Of a stretch of 43,022 bases of DNA, positions 37,201 to 42,934 are shown piece after piece. Positions within the stretch are counted from its first letter, which is position 1. Every line of letters begins with the position of its first letter. The notes under the pieces are model-generated. The model was not told where the DNA came from. It searched no databases and worked only from the letters and a program-made list of their open reading frames with translations. Source of the stretch: Verrucomicrobiia bacterium (GTDB taxonomy: Bacteria > Verrucomicrobiota > Verrucomicrobiia > Verrucomicrobiales > DEV007); the NCBI GenBank assembly GCA_020439995.1, contig JAGROY010000031.1, positions 1 to 43,022 of the forward strand, in the 5' to 3' direction. A program made the position numbers and the translations under genes.

Positions 37201-38193
37201 GACGCCGCGGTTGTCGTCGCCCTTCACCGTGAGGCTGCGGAACAACCGTTCCGCCACGGCGCGGTGCCGGTTGTCCGGAAGACCATCAAAGACTTCATCC
37301 GCATGATTCGAGATGGCCATCCCCATGCCACCGCTGGCCTCATAATGGCGAAGGTCCACGGCTTCGCCTTCCGTATAATCGCCTTGCCAGAACGACCAGG
37401 TGCGCATCAAGGCGTGCTGCAAGACGGGCAACTGATCCTCTTCATCACCTAGCTCGTTGAGCAGATGCTGCACGAGGCGGTAGGCAATTTCTCCCCCTCC
37501 GACCTTCGCCGGACCTTCCATTGCGGCACGCAACTGGTTGCGTCCCAACCGCGGGATCAAATACTCGCCCCGATTCACCGCCTCGGCGAGACCGGGAACA
37601 TGGGAGCAGTCCCCCAGATAGTCCGAGCGCATCGTGAGGATGATGTATATCGGCACCTCCGAGGTTCGGCTCGCTTCCAAGAGCAATTCAACAAAAGCAT
37701 GAGCCTCGTCTCTAGCCTGCGTATCGTGCCTTTCGAAGCGGAATAGTTCCTCGAACTGATCGACCACGATCAACAGATTGGCTCCGCCCTCAAGACCCGC
37801 CTGGCGAAAGGCTTCCACCAATCCGAGCGCGCTGTGGTTGAGCGTTGCCAGCAGACGTGGCAGCGCCTCTCCGTCCTCCTGATCATAGAGATCCGCGCCG
37901 ATGAGACTGGATGCGAGATTGCGAATGGGATGGCCTCCGGGACGCAGCACCGCGATCTCCCAGGCTGAACCGGCGTGTTGCATCATTCCACCCTGAAGCT
38001 CGGGAAGAAGCCCGGCACGAACCAGAGAAGACTTGCCGCTCCCCGACCGGCCTACGACGGCGAGAAAGCGATGCTCGCGCAGCAGCCTGACGAGTTCCGC
38101 CGTCTGTTCTTCGCGCCCAAAGAAGAGAAAGTTTTCGTCCTCACGAAATGGACGCAGACCGGGGTAGGGGGAAAGTTTTTCTCGAAAAGTCAT
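31210..38193 (-). CDS. Giant nSTAND ATPase-WD40 protein, C-terminus frameshifted
   Basis: The 2,327-aa ORF is the last gene of the kinase-TIR operon; its ATG overlaps the previous stop as ATGA. The N-terminus is an nSTAND1 NTPase: SPYPGLRPFREDENFLFFGR, Walker A GRSGSGKSS (48-56) and Walker B LLIVVDQFEE (140-149). A transmembrane helix (about 502-522) and an alanine/glutamate coiled coil follow. About 19 WD40-type blades (FSPDGATLAMGDDKG, FSPDGRKLF and similar) run from about 640 to 1640, enough for two or three propellers. Then come a helical region, a jelly-roll-like domain (about 1965-2070) and a beta domain cut by a frameshift at residue about 2312. STAND proteins sense a ligand and oligomerise with ATP. 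A signalling or defence sensor is inferred. Confidence 0.88.
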   Translation of the reverse strand: MTFREKLSPYPGLRPFREDENFLFFGREEQTAELVRLLREHRFLAVVGRSGSGKSSLVRAGLLPELQGGMMQHAGSAWEIAVLRPGGHPIRNLASSLIGADLYDQEDGEALPRLLATLNHSALGLVEAFRQAGLEGGANLLIVVDQFEELFRFERHDTQARDEAHAFVELLLEASRTSEVPIYIILTMRSDYLGDCSHVPGLAEAVNRGEYLIPRLGRNQLRAAMEGPAKVGGGEIAYRLVQHLLNELGDEEDQLPVLQHALMRTWSFWQGDYTEGEAVDLRHYEASGGMGMAISNHADEVFDGLPDNRHRAVAERLFRSLTVKGDDNRGVRRPTRLKVLGEIAGEENAIVKSVIDAYRQPGVTFLMPGEELALEDDTVIDLSHESLMRVWQRLRRWVDDEAQSARIYRRLVDTAHLRGEDKAGLYHNPDLEIALAWRDEEAPNRAWSDQYGGGFERAMTFLDESEAEAHRIQREAEEARLRELDQAKALAESQARTATLLKRFASVVVAAFVVALGLAVWATKESHRASEAEDVARAAAREAENAASAAENAQGRTWLANARLLKDGKDDFSARLKAVRAFGFEGFGREHLTEAQKKQFPVLLKEGQPGWDGARELSVADGKATLLWQNGSLPQHPSSINSAVLSPDGRLAASTSEGEHLVRIWDGVSGDAVTTLDASLVQNPEVLAFSPDGGFLTLAGDAELAFWRVENQRFTPVPNTPFTLSRQAQAIGEGGDGGQTNASAPDIRSLAFSPDGATLAMGDDKGRVYVWRNWRSFDNMPVAPVQEHLHDGRIEDLEFQPGSGGLLASVGGKDATIQLLDGKSFERVAELPAEETFVREEQVAKLWSLSFNSDGRFLVAGGDHLPITIWNVASREVETTLLRDEWEAVQADVINGRAPNALGFQCRGLDFSADGRRLAVRWAQSGGTWDPRWYKSTVSIFDCSNGMSGMSRLHDIPMPANPPENLQANVTSRTTLAPRGDRLLATAGAADRLQLWDLQRNKPVGGGTGAHSGRIRVIHFSHDGTRFASGDEYGFIRIWEAHTGRLKHVIDAHLSRITQLCFSPDGRKLFSVANKDKALAVWDVETGENLPPIPQDWPTMGLVLSPDEQSIAVSGWNNTIRFYDIRTLEERSNVRVAHGNQLKFSPDGKQMVVFRHTGNPTDSQLVLYEIDENHSPVRPVANPESLHNTRVDGIEYSPDGLSMVLAHDDGVVQTWNRQPDGSWSEALTLEMPGGATNASAVFGSSGELLFTGDSSGTLAIWDAATGSLLNAFPGPEAISTIALSPDGRLLITGSRHGILQMWSLSDLRESFFEIQGIGSQEGKWFQNGCRSLALARSRRLLFTAGKGAESTAVQAWNLEGGQLTPAFELNGHTFRPVVFALSQDERFLASSSGEENGNIILWDLETRDSKILSSGLGPCTMAFSPDGKTLASRPRMLGDDGDFLNLNTAWPVDFWDTALENQKEPVARTIPFIGNSVGMSFTPDGKRFIVNSIVSGGPIHLLEIDPLTRETKLISEFGSHNDKFTGLEVSRDGRFFSVCSVNGNEAKLWDLTTLKPLGRIPGTSQWNYCTAISPDGSLVAYGGGGSFKTKVYRTSASGGLVWEFADAGKGLAAHVSDLEFDADGRTLIMGLNNGRVIVSKLPIEETMAEPWRYLEVIDLKDAAGELQWRVRNERLFPPVASREFARVEDRYLPFLKNASSPLEQKKALFSYYLKEGNFPAAHAVVSALDSSESEPMWEALTSSVARVLIRKRALGESRGTTGTLRHLAKQVFEQHPPELGVRLGLLIEDADWERLISILKEDFPSLPLEERATHWELLLQSLDAHVEALAPRLDSLDEKDSAIPPRSLLIASALCRAEKAFTAAWDTNLWAAAAIFEDPSPAAVFLDEFEKQSQQTVLPDGANWDYYTNLGAPGDGWNQLDYIGDSRWKTGATPMGYGGLTAGGITYGTRFNQLRSRDTGQLAFYFRKEFELPADWTAESSLLSASVLRDDGIVLYLDGREVLRLNMPEGEVSAETRAINAISAADKETWVDVSLPGVTLEPGRHLLAAEIHQAAPTSSDILFDLALTYPPTDGWRSSESLSAGLTLLTNIDPNQELFPWASNFKEWKSEDMPDIAAHRALAIHVLEHIRETDTAMMLVNRRLSDLKGSESLDEVSEQKYWLAWKMALLRTLGRPQAEIDGFYQEIASTPPRPRSLDPKQLDLSKFYNASLYAHRDSPPAIEGFGLRELPLSFRPLHGVTFDLRGVVQLNSGDIPPRSNVPNETPKTFNEISRRNYPDQVEGISVHQSTETIHFLMSCQYGRESAGAQVAHFLKSLIFSFTMKTAVR
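31237..31274. repeat. 17-bp tandem duplication that shifts the reading frame
   Basis: AGAAAATGAGCGACTTG occurs at 31239-31255 and again, identical, at 31256-31272; the period-17 tract spans 31237-31274. Because 17 is not a multiple of three, the second copy throws the giant minus-strand gene into a wrong frame that stops about 30 codons later at 31210. Removing one copy restores a frame open to 30971. Confidence 0.95.
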
Positions 38194-39203
38194 GCGATGG
38201 GATTCTTGAGCCGGCTAATGAGGGAATGGAGCCGAGAGGGATCAAATTCCACCTCCTGGCGGATGATTTCCGCACTGTGCGTGCGGTAGCGTTCCTTGCG
38301 GCGATCAAACGGTGGCGCAATGTAGATGGCGTTGAAGGCAAGCTCATCCTCCCGTCCATAGCCGCTCATTTTGAGGATATTGCGCAGCTTCACGTCGACC
38401 CATGAGTGGCGGGCGGCTCCGTAGAAAATGATCACGGCATCGCAGTCCCGCAGGTTATCCCGGTGCGCCTGGGCGGCTTCGGCCTCGTCCGCTTCGAAAT
38501 CGGGAAGGCAGAGGTCGAATCCCTGCTCAAAAAGGTAATCCTCAAGCGGCTCGATCGCCTCCTCGTCCTTGGGATCACAAATGAGATAAATGCGCCGAGG
38601 ACGCGATTGCGGTTCGCGTTCGGATTCCGGGATGGCGGGGAGTTCAACGGGAGCAAGCTTCTCGAGGAGGATCGGCTTCAAAGCCTGAAAGGTATTCACG
38701 ATGATCTCGGCGTTGCGGTGGCACTCAGGCACCGTCTTGAGCTCGTGGAGGAGATGCTCTTGTCGCTCATCTTCCGGAGTGACGTCGTCGGGGATCCAGA
38801 TGACACGCGGCAAGCCCGTGTGCTTTGAGTGCTCGGAGGCCAAATCGTTTTGAAGCGCCGCCAGGGACTTCTCCGAACCTTCCGGAATCACCCCGTAATG
38901 GCGGCCGAAGGCGTGAATCGAAAGGTCGCTCTCGGCCAGATAAGCCTGCACCGCTGATTCGGCCTCGTTGGCAAGTAGCGGCAGTGGCCGGTCGGGGACG
39001 ACGCGGTGTCCCCGGCCAATCAATTCGCGCCGGATGCGGTCCCGAAGCGGCGCAATGTCCGATGTGGTCGACGCGAGATACACGGTGCGTCCCTGCCCCG
39101 TAGTGTCGCCAGCTTTCCCATCGCCTTGAAAAGCTCGTTGATCTCCTGGGCGAGATCGTAAACGCGTTCGTGAAACCGCTGCTCCGCTTCCGCGCCGAAC
39201 CAT
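38190..39203 (-). CDS. DUF4062-like plus TIR-like protein, likely -1 frameshift extension of the kinase-TIR gene
   Basis: The ORF has 337 codons, but family-like sequence begins only near residue 39 (GRTVYLASTTSDIAPLRDRI, a DUF4062-type start). After it come LSIHAFGRHYGVIPEG and a second Rossmann-like TIR/SEFIR-type domain (about 203-290: RRIYLICDPKDEEAIEPLE, CDAVIIFYGAARHSWVD). The first 38 residues are arginine-rich and read out of frame with the upstream TIR linker. In related proteins a TIR domain and this block sit in one chain, so this is probably the second half of the upstream gene. The junction is the GGGAAAG at 39113-39119. An alternative is internal start at GTG 39083. It ends at 38190, overlapping the next ATG by four bases. 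Confidence 0.75.
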   Translation of the reverse strand: MVRRGSGAAVSRTRLRSRPGDQRAFQGDGKAGDTTGQGRTVYLASTTSDIAPLRDRIRRELIGRGHRVVPDRPLPLLANEAESAVQAYLAESDLSIHAFGRHYGVIPEGSEKSLAALQNDLASEHSKHTGLPRVIWIPDDVTPEDERQEHLLHELKTVPECHRNAEIIVNTFQALKPILLEKLAPVELPAIPESEREPQSRPRRIYLICDPKDEEAIEPLEDYLFEQGFDLCLPDFEADEAEAAQAHRDNLRDCDAVIIFYGAARHSWVDVKLRNILKMSGYGREDELAFNAIYIAPPFDRRKERYRTHSAEIIRQEVEFDPSRLHSLISRLKNPIA

Positions 39204-40696
39204 TCCGCATATTCCCTGAGCCGGCCGGATTCCGCGTCGTACTCAAAAAACTCAAAACCGAGCAGCTCCCGCATCTTTTCTCGCAGGGCAGGAGGGAGAT
39301 CGTCCTCCACTACGGGTGTTTTCACCACCTTGAGCACGCGAGTGTGCCCGTCGACATACAGTCGGCCGTCACGGGCGTTGGATTCCCAGAAGGCTTCCAC
39401 CTCCCTGAGGCATCCTGAGGAGTGCACAAACGGTGGAGAAAGAACGGAAACCATGGCCTTGACCCCGGGAAGTTCTGCCAGCATTTCCGTATTCGGCTCA
39501 TCGCTGGCCAACTGCCGGGGAGGCCGGAAGACCCGGACCTGGCGCCCGGTGAGTTGCTCCACCCGGATCTCAAGGTTGCGGTGAAACTGCGTGATCCAAC
39601 CCTTTCGCTCCGCCGAGAGCGGCTGGTCATCGACCGGGGCAAAACTGAGGTAGACGTCGCTCTCCTCAATCGAAGATTCCGGATTCTCACCGGCGTCCAC
39701 CACCAGAGCGCCGCCATCCTCGTCGTCGCCGATGCTGTCCAGCGCTTCCGAAAGCGCCTCAAACGACTCCGGCCTTCTTCCTGCATCAGGTTCCAGGCAG
39801 CTCAAGATGAGCTGTTCCAGCACTGGCGCGATGTCCTTGGCATGCGCCGAGGGCGGCGGAATTGGCCGCGGATTCGTGTGGTAGCTCCGGATCTCCTCGA
39901 ACCGGCGCTCTTCAAAGGCACGTCTCCCGGTGAACATTTCGTACAGAATTAGGCCGAACGCGTAGATGTCGACCCGTGGGGATAGGTCGCCCCCCAGAGC
40001 CTGTTCCGGCGCCATGTAGGCTGGAGTGCCGGCGATGCGCCGCTCCTCTTCAACTGAGGAAGCGAGCCGCGCCAGGCCGAAATCCGAGATTTTGATGTCA
40101 CCCTTGCGGTCGATCATCAGGTTGGCGGGCTTGAGATCCAGGTGAAGGACGCCTTCTTCGTGGGCCGCGTTCAATCCGGCCGCCAATTGCCTGGCCAACT
40201 GCAGCCCCTTTGCGGCGGGCAATTGCCCGATGCGGCGCAACAGCGATGCCAGGTCCTCGCCTTCGATGAATTCCATCGACAGAAGGGGCCGGCCCTCGAT
40301 CTCGCCAATGTCGTGCACTCGGCAGACGTGTCGATGGGAAACCTGCCGGGCCTGTTTGACCTCGTTGCGCAGTGCTTCGAGAACACTCCGGCGGTTTCCC
40401 AGTTCTTTGGGAAGAATCTTCAGAGCCACCGGTTCCTTCAGCATAAGATCGTCCGCCCGATAGACTTCACCCATGCCACCATTGCCCAACAGGGAAACAA
40501 TCCGGTAGCGGCCGGCCAGAATCGCTCCAGGTTCGAATTGGCCGTGCAGCATGGCCTGCGGGATCACTTCGGTTTCAGAAGCGCTTGCGGGTGCGGTAGC
40601 GCTGTCCGGAGAACCCGCCAGCAAACACGCCGGACAGAGCCTGTGAGGCGAGTGTTCCGGGATCGGTCTGCTGCACTGTGGACAGGAACGGGGCAT
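39020..40696 (-). CDS. Zinc ribbon-Ser/Thr kinase-TIR protein
   Basis: The 558-aa ORF has an N-terminal zinc ribbon (Cys5, Cys8, Cys21, Cys24) and a Hanks-type kinase (about 63-325). The kinase has the glycine loop GNGGMG (71-76), Lys93, Glu112, catalytic HLDLKPAN with Asp187, DFG (205-207) and APE (229-231). The usual HRD arginine is leucine. A TIR domain follows from about 346 (DVYLSFAPVDDQPL to HSSGCLREVEAF), with Glu432 at the place of the NADase glutamate. After Lys528 the frame becomes arginine-rich and ends 30 codons later, while the -1 frame continues with domain sequence. No transmembrane helix is present, so it is cytoplasmic. It probably phosphorylates partners in the locus. Confidence 0.88.
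   Translation of the reverse strand: MPRSCPQCSRPIPEHSPHRLCPACLLAGSPDSATAPASASETEVIPQAMLHGQFEPGAILAGRYRIVSLLGNGGMGEVYRADDLMLKEPVALKILPKELGNRRSVLEALRNEVKQARQVSHRHVCRVHDIGEIEGRPLLSMEFIEGEDLASLLRRIGQLPAAKGLQLARQLAAGLNAAHEEGVLHLDLKPANLMIDRKGDIKISDFGLARLASSVEEERRIAGTPAYMAPEQALGGDLSPRVDIYAFGLILYEMFTGRRAFEERRFEEIRSYHTNPRPIPPPSAHAKDIAPVLEQLILSCLEPDAGRRPESFEALSEALDSIGDDEDGGALVVDAGENPESSIEESDVYLSFAPVDDQPLSAERKGWITQFHRNLEIRVEQLTGRQVRVFRPPRQLASDEPNTEMLAELPGVKAMVSVLSPPFVHSSGCLREVEAFWESNARDGRLYVDGHTRVLKVVKTPVVEDDLPPALREKMRELLGFEFFEYDAESGRLREYAEWFGAEAEQRFHERVYDLAQEINELFKAMGKLATLRGRDAPCISRRPHRTLRRFGTASGAN
39113..39119 (-). promoter_or_regulatory. Candidate -1 ribosomal frameshift site GGGAAAG
   Basis: On the minus strand the codons ATG GGA AAG (Met526-Gly527-Lys528 of the kinase-TIR protein) contain the X-XXY-YYZ heptamer G GGA AAG in the correct phase. 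Slipping back one base yields GGG AAA and enters exactly the frame of the next ORF. The same heptamer is the slippery site of phage lambda genes G/T. A stem pairing GCGA-CAC with GTG and TCGC just downstream is possible but was not folded. Confidence 0.6.
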
Positions 40697-40763
40697 ACTG
40701 TCTGAACATTCAACCGGTTCTTCGGCACCTTGTCGAATCTTAAGAGGAAATGGCGTGCGGCAG

Positions 40764-40964
40764 CTAAAATCCGCGCACGGCTGCCCGGGGCGTAGTGACC
40801 ACGGCCGAGTGGTTCGCCAACATCATGAGCGACAGGATATGGAGCCCGATTGCCGCGGCTGTGAGCCCGAGAAAAAGGCAGGCGCGCGCGGCTGCGCCGG
40901 TTCGATTCTTTGGGCCCGCAACGGGCTTCTTTGGTGCAATTCGTTCGGATGTTTTCGTGTCCAT
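40764..40964 (-). CDS. Small single-span membrane protein, MDTKT family, copy 2
   Basis: The 66-aa product starts MDTKTSERIAPKK and has one membrane helix (about residues 30-52: ACLFLGLTAAAIGLHILSLM). It shares its first five residues, size and topology with the protein at 41695-41895, and the same upstream element lies 24 bases before both ATGs. The nine codons in frame upstream of the ATG are inside that element and are excluded. It lies directly upstream of the kinase-TIR gene, so it could be a membrane partner of the pathway. Confidence 0.55.
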   Translation of the reverse strand: MDTKTSERIAPKKPVAGPKNRTGAAARACLFLGLTAAAIGLHILSLMMLANHSAVVTTPRAAVRGF

Positions 40965-40965
40965 A

Positions 40966-40999
40966 CTCAAAGGTGGGAAATCCGGACTCAACTGTTACA
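40966..40999 (-). promoter_or_regulatory. Repeated promoter-like element, copy 1
   Basis: On the minus strand TGTAACAGTTG (40999-40989) is followed after 11 bases by CCCACCTTTGAG, an imperfect CCCA-N4-TGGG repeat, and one base later by the ATG of the small membrane protein. Spacing is identical to copies 2 and 3. The TGTAAC core resembles ECF-type -35 boxes, which contain AAC. Confidence 0.6.
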
Positions 41000-41066
41000 A
41001 GAGATTGTCATGATACATTGCCTGACAGGGTCTTCATCTGGTGATGCGGTGATGGCAGACGCAAAG

Positions 41067-41100
41067 CGGCAGAGCACCCCGCGGGGGGAGTGCTCTGCCG
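41067..41100 (-). terminator. Strong hairpin after the SnoaL-like gene
   Basis: CGGCAGAGCAC (41067-41077) and GTGCTCTGCCG (41090-41100) form a perfect 11-bp stem, with a GC-rich loop that can pair further (CCCCGCGGGG). It lies 31 bases after the stop of the minus-strand gene at 41131. There is only a weak T-run after the stem. It separates that gene from the next small membrane gene, which has its own promoter-like element. Confidence 0.7.
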
Positions 41101-41130
41101 TCATTCCAAAGGGTGGCTTGGAATGCCGAT

Positions 41131-41622
41131 TTACTCGCCGTCGTCCTCTCGTTCCAGCTTGGAAACATGCCAGTGGACGATCTTCCAGGCATCGCCGTCT
41201 TTTCCGATTACCAGAGACGCGCGGTTGAGCACGTGTTTGGTCTCGTCGCCTTCAGTAGCCTTTCCTTCAACGTAGTAGGTTGCGACTGCGTGATCGGTTC
41301 CAAGCATTTTCACGTCGATATGCTTGGGGTAGAGCTGTGAGATTTCTCCAGCCGCACGATCCGCCTTGGCGCCTTGGATCACCATCGCTTTCACGGCGTC
41401 ATTCGGAATCGACACGAGCAGGCCGTTTGGAAGGTAGCCGCTGGTGCCGGTGCTGACAAAATCGAAAGCTGCATCGAAATCTCCTTGTGCCATGTTTGCG
41501 TAAAATTGCTGAATCTTTCCCTTGAGCATCTCTGGTTCGTGGTGATCGGCCTGGGAGACTCCGGTGAGGAACGTAAGCGCGCAGGCGGTGAGAGCGGTGT
41601 GAATGAGTATTTTCGATTTCAT
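41131..41622 (-). CDS. Secreted SnoaL/NTF2-like protein
   Basis: The 163-aa product has a signal peptide (ILIHTALTACALTFLTGVSQA, cleavage near residue 25) and a cone-shaped NTF2-like domain: KIQQFYANMAQGDFDAAFDF, ATYYVEGKATEG and a final AWKIVHWHVSKLE. The fold binds small molecules or acts as a nuclear-transport-factor-like scaffold or enzyme; the role here is unknown. It lies between two related small membrane genes in the sigma factor-kinase interval, so it may be part of the regulon. No Shine-Dalgarno is visible before the ATG; the leader is rich in CCAA repeats. Confidence 0.75.
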   Translation of the reverse strand: MKSKILIHTALTACALTFLTGVSQADHHEPEMLKGKIQQFYANMAQGDFDAAFDFVSTGTSGYLPNGLLVSIPNDAVKAMVIQGAKADRAAGEISQLYPKHIDVKMLGTDHAVATYYVEGKATEGDETKHVLNRASLVIGKDGDAWKIVHWHVSKLEREDDGE

Positions 41623-41694
41623 GGTTTTTTGGTTTGGCTTGGTTGGTTTGCAGTTCAGGCTTAAATTTGAGGGTCAAACGTAGCGGCAAGGTGC

Positions 41695-41895
41695 CTAGTA
41701 ACCCTGGGCGTGGGCTTGGAAGGCATCGACCATATCGGGATTGCCCGTCATGAGGACAAAGGGCATCGCGAAGAGCCCGAAGCCCATGGCGGCTAAGGAG
41801 AGAAACAGAAGTGACAAGCAGATGACGCCGATCAGCTCGGCGGTCACGGTGAGGAGATTCTTGGATTTGTTCTGGTCGGTTGTTTTTGTGTCCAT
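41695..41895 (-). CDS. Small membrane protein, MDTKT family, copy 1
   Basis: The 66-aa product starts MDTKTTDQNKSKN and contains one or two hydrophobic helices (LIGVICLSLLFLSLAAMGFG, LFAMPFVLM). It shares the MDTKT start, length and upstream element with the gene at 40764-40964. The ATG at 41895 follows the element's inverted repeat by one base, and no ribosome-binding site fits in between, so leaderless translation is likely. Function is unknown. Confidence 0.6.
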   Translation of the reverse strand: MDTKTTDQNKSKNLLTVTAELIGVICLSLLFLSLAAMGFGLFAMPFVLMTGNPDMVDAFQAHAQGY

Positions 41896-41896
41896 A

Positions 41897-41930
41897 CCCA
41901 TGAATGGGCATTGCACGCACAACTGTTACA
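41897..41930 (-). promoter_or_regulatory. Repeated promoter-like element, copy 2
   Basis: On the minus strand TGTAACAGTTG is followed after 11 bases by a perfect inverted repeat CCCATTCATGGG, one base before the ATG. It is the best-preserved of three copies. Either a -35/-10 pair of an ECF promoter or an operator could explain it. Confidence 0.65.
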
Positions 41931-41958
41931 GACCGGCGGGAAAAAAATGCCAGGCACC

Positions 41959-42066
41959 TCACTCCAAGGTAAAGAGCAACGGAGACGGTGCCGCTGCTGG
42001 AGGGGACGACAATGTCAACGAGACAGTGCCCGTTCGGCGAATGTCGGGGATCTTGCATTCAAACAC
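41959..42066 (-). CDS. Candidate 35-aa ORF after the sigma factor gene
   Basis: A GTG at 42066 within the third repeated element starts a frame encoding VFECKIPDIRRTGTVSLTLS and a proline/alanine-rich end, stopping at 41959. Its start lies 22 bases after TAACAGTTG, close to the 24 bases seen for the two membrane genes. Coding status is uncertain. Confidence 0.25.
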   Translation of the reverse strand: MFECKIPDIRRTGTVSLTLSSPPAAAPSPLLFTLE

Positions 42067-42097
42067 CCATCGTTGGGAGCCGCCGGCACAACTGTTA
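42066..42097 (-). promoter_or_regulatory. Repeated promoter-like element, copy 3
   Basis: TAACAGTTG (42097-42089 on the minus strand), 11 bases, then CCCAACGATGGG. It lies just beyond the stop of the sigma factor gene and has the same spacing as copies 1 and 2. It would drive the possible 35-aa ORF or the downstream genes. Confidence 0.55.
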
Positions 42098-42115
42098 GAG
42101 GATGTCGCGCAGGGC

Positions 42116-42934
42116 TCAGGCCGAAAAGACCCGGAAAAGGTGCTGCCATTCCTGTTCGGCATCTCCCGAAGTCCCGACGGTTTCCGCGATCACTTCCCGA
42201 AGCAGTTCCTGGTAGCGTTTGCGCAATCGATTGACCATGACACGGACATTCCCTTCGCTGACTCCAAGTTCTTTGGCCAGGACGGGATAGGTACCCTTCT
42301 CAGGTTTCGCCGTGAGGAACTCGCCGAGGACGTCAAAAAAGCGCTCCTTTTTTTGAGCGGCGTATTCTTTTTCCAGGCGATCGACCACCTCCTGCAACAA
42401 CGCGAGCGCCCACTCCCGGTCGAAAACATGTTCGGGGGTCAAATGGTCGACGGGCTCGCTCTTGAAGCGATCTTCAGCTTGTTCTTGGTCGATTGAGATG
42501 GGGATTCTGCCGCCGCCTCGTTTTTCGGCGCGCTCCCGTTTCCTTTGATCGGAGAGATAATGATTTACCGCTCCGATCAGGTAGGATCGGAACCTTCCGC
42601 GCTCTTGTGAAGCTTGAGCCAAGCCGTTTCCTTCGAGCATCTTTGAGAAAAAGCCCTGGATGAGATCCTGAGCATCATGAGAGGAATAGCCCTTTTTTCG
42701 AAGATACGCATATACAGGATACCAGTACTGCGAACAAAGGCGTTCCAGCATCCGCTGCGTCACGTTGCCACTCTCACTGTTTTCATTGTTGTCGAATACC
42801 ATCGACCAGTGCGTACTGGGAAAATCCCCACCCCAGTGCTCCAAGCCCACACCCGTCAAGTCACCACCACGCGCGCCAGAAGCCCTTTGGTTCGGCTGAG
42901 AAGACGGGTGATTCGGGTTCGTCTCTAGTCCCAT
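42116..42934 (-). CDS. ECF-type RNA polymerase sigma factor, kinase-associated type
   Basis: The 272-aa protein has sigma region 2 (about residues 60-125, with YWYPVYAYLRKKGYSSHDAQ and DLIQGFFSKML) and a C-terminal sigma region 4 helix-turn-helix (VLAKELGVSEGNVRVMVNRL). An N-terminal FPSTHWSMVF motif is typical of sigma factors found near Ser/Thr kinases in PVC bacteria. There is no anti-sigma gene beside it; the kinase encoded 1.4 kb downstream could control it instead. It probably recognises the TAACAGTTG elements that follow it. The start is the ATG at 42934, close to the window end. Confidence 0.88.
   Translation of the reverse strand: MGLETNPNHPSSQPNQRASGARGGDLTGVGLEHWGGDFPSTHWSMVFDNNENSESGNVTQRMLERLCSQYWYPVYAYLRKKGYSSHDAQDLIQGFFSKMLEGNGLAQASQERGRFRSYLIGAVNHYLSDQRKRERAEKRGGGRIPISIDQEQAEDRFKSEPVDHLTPEHVFDREWALALLQEVVDRLEKEYAAQKKERFFDVLGEFLTAKPEKGTYPVLAKELGVSEGNVRVMVNRLRKRYQELLREVIAETVGTSGDAEQEWQHLFRVFSA

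Noticed and set aside
41399..42058. 219-codon minus-strand ORF across two small genes
   Set aside because: It overlaps the MDTKT membrane gene and the signal peptide of the SnoaL-like gene in another frame and reads as arginine/histidine-rich noise.
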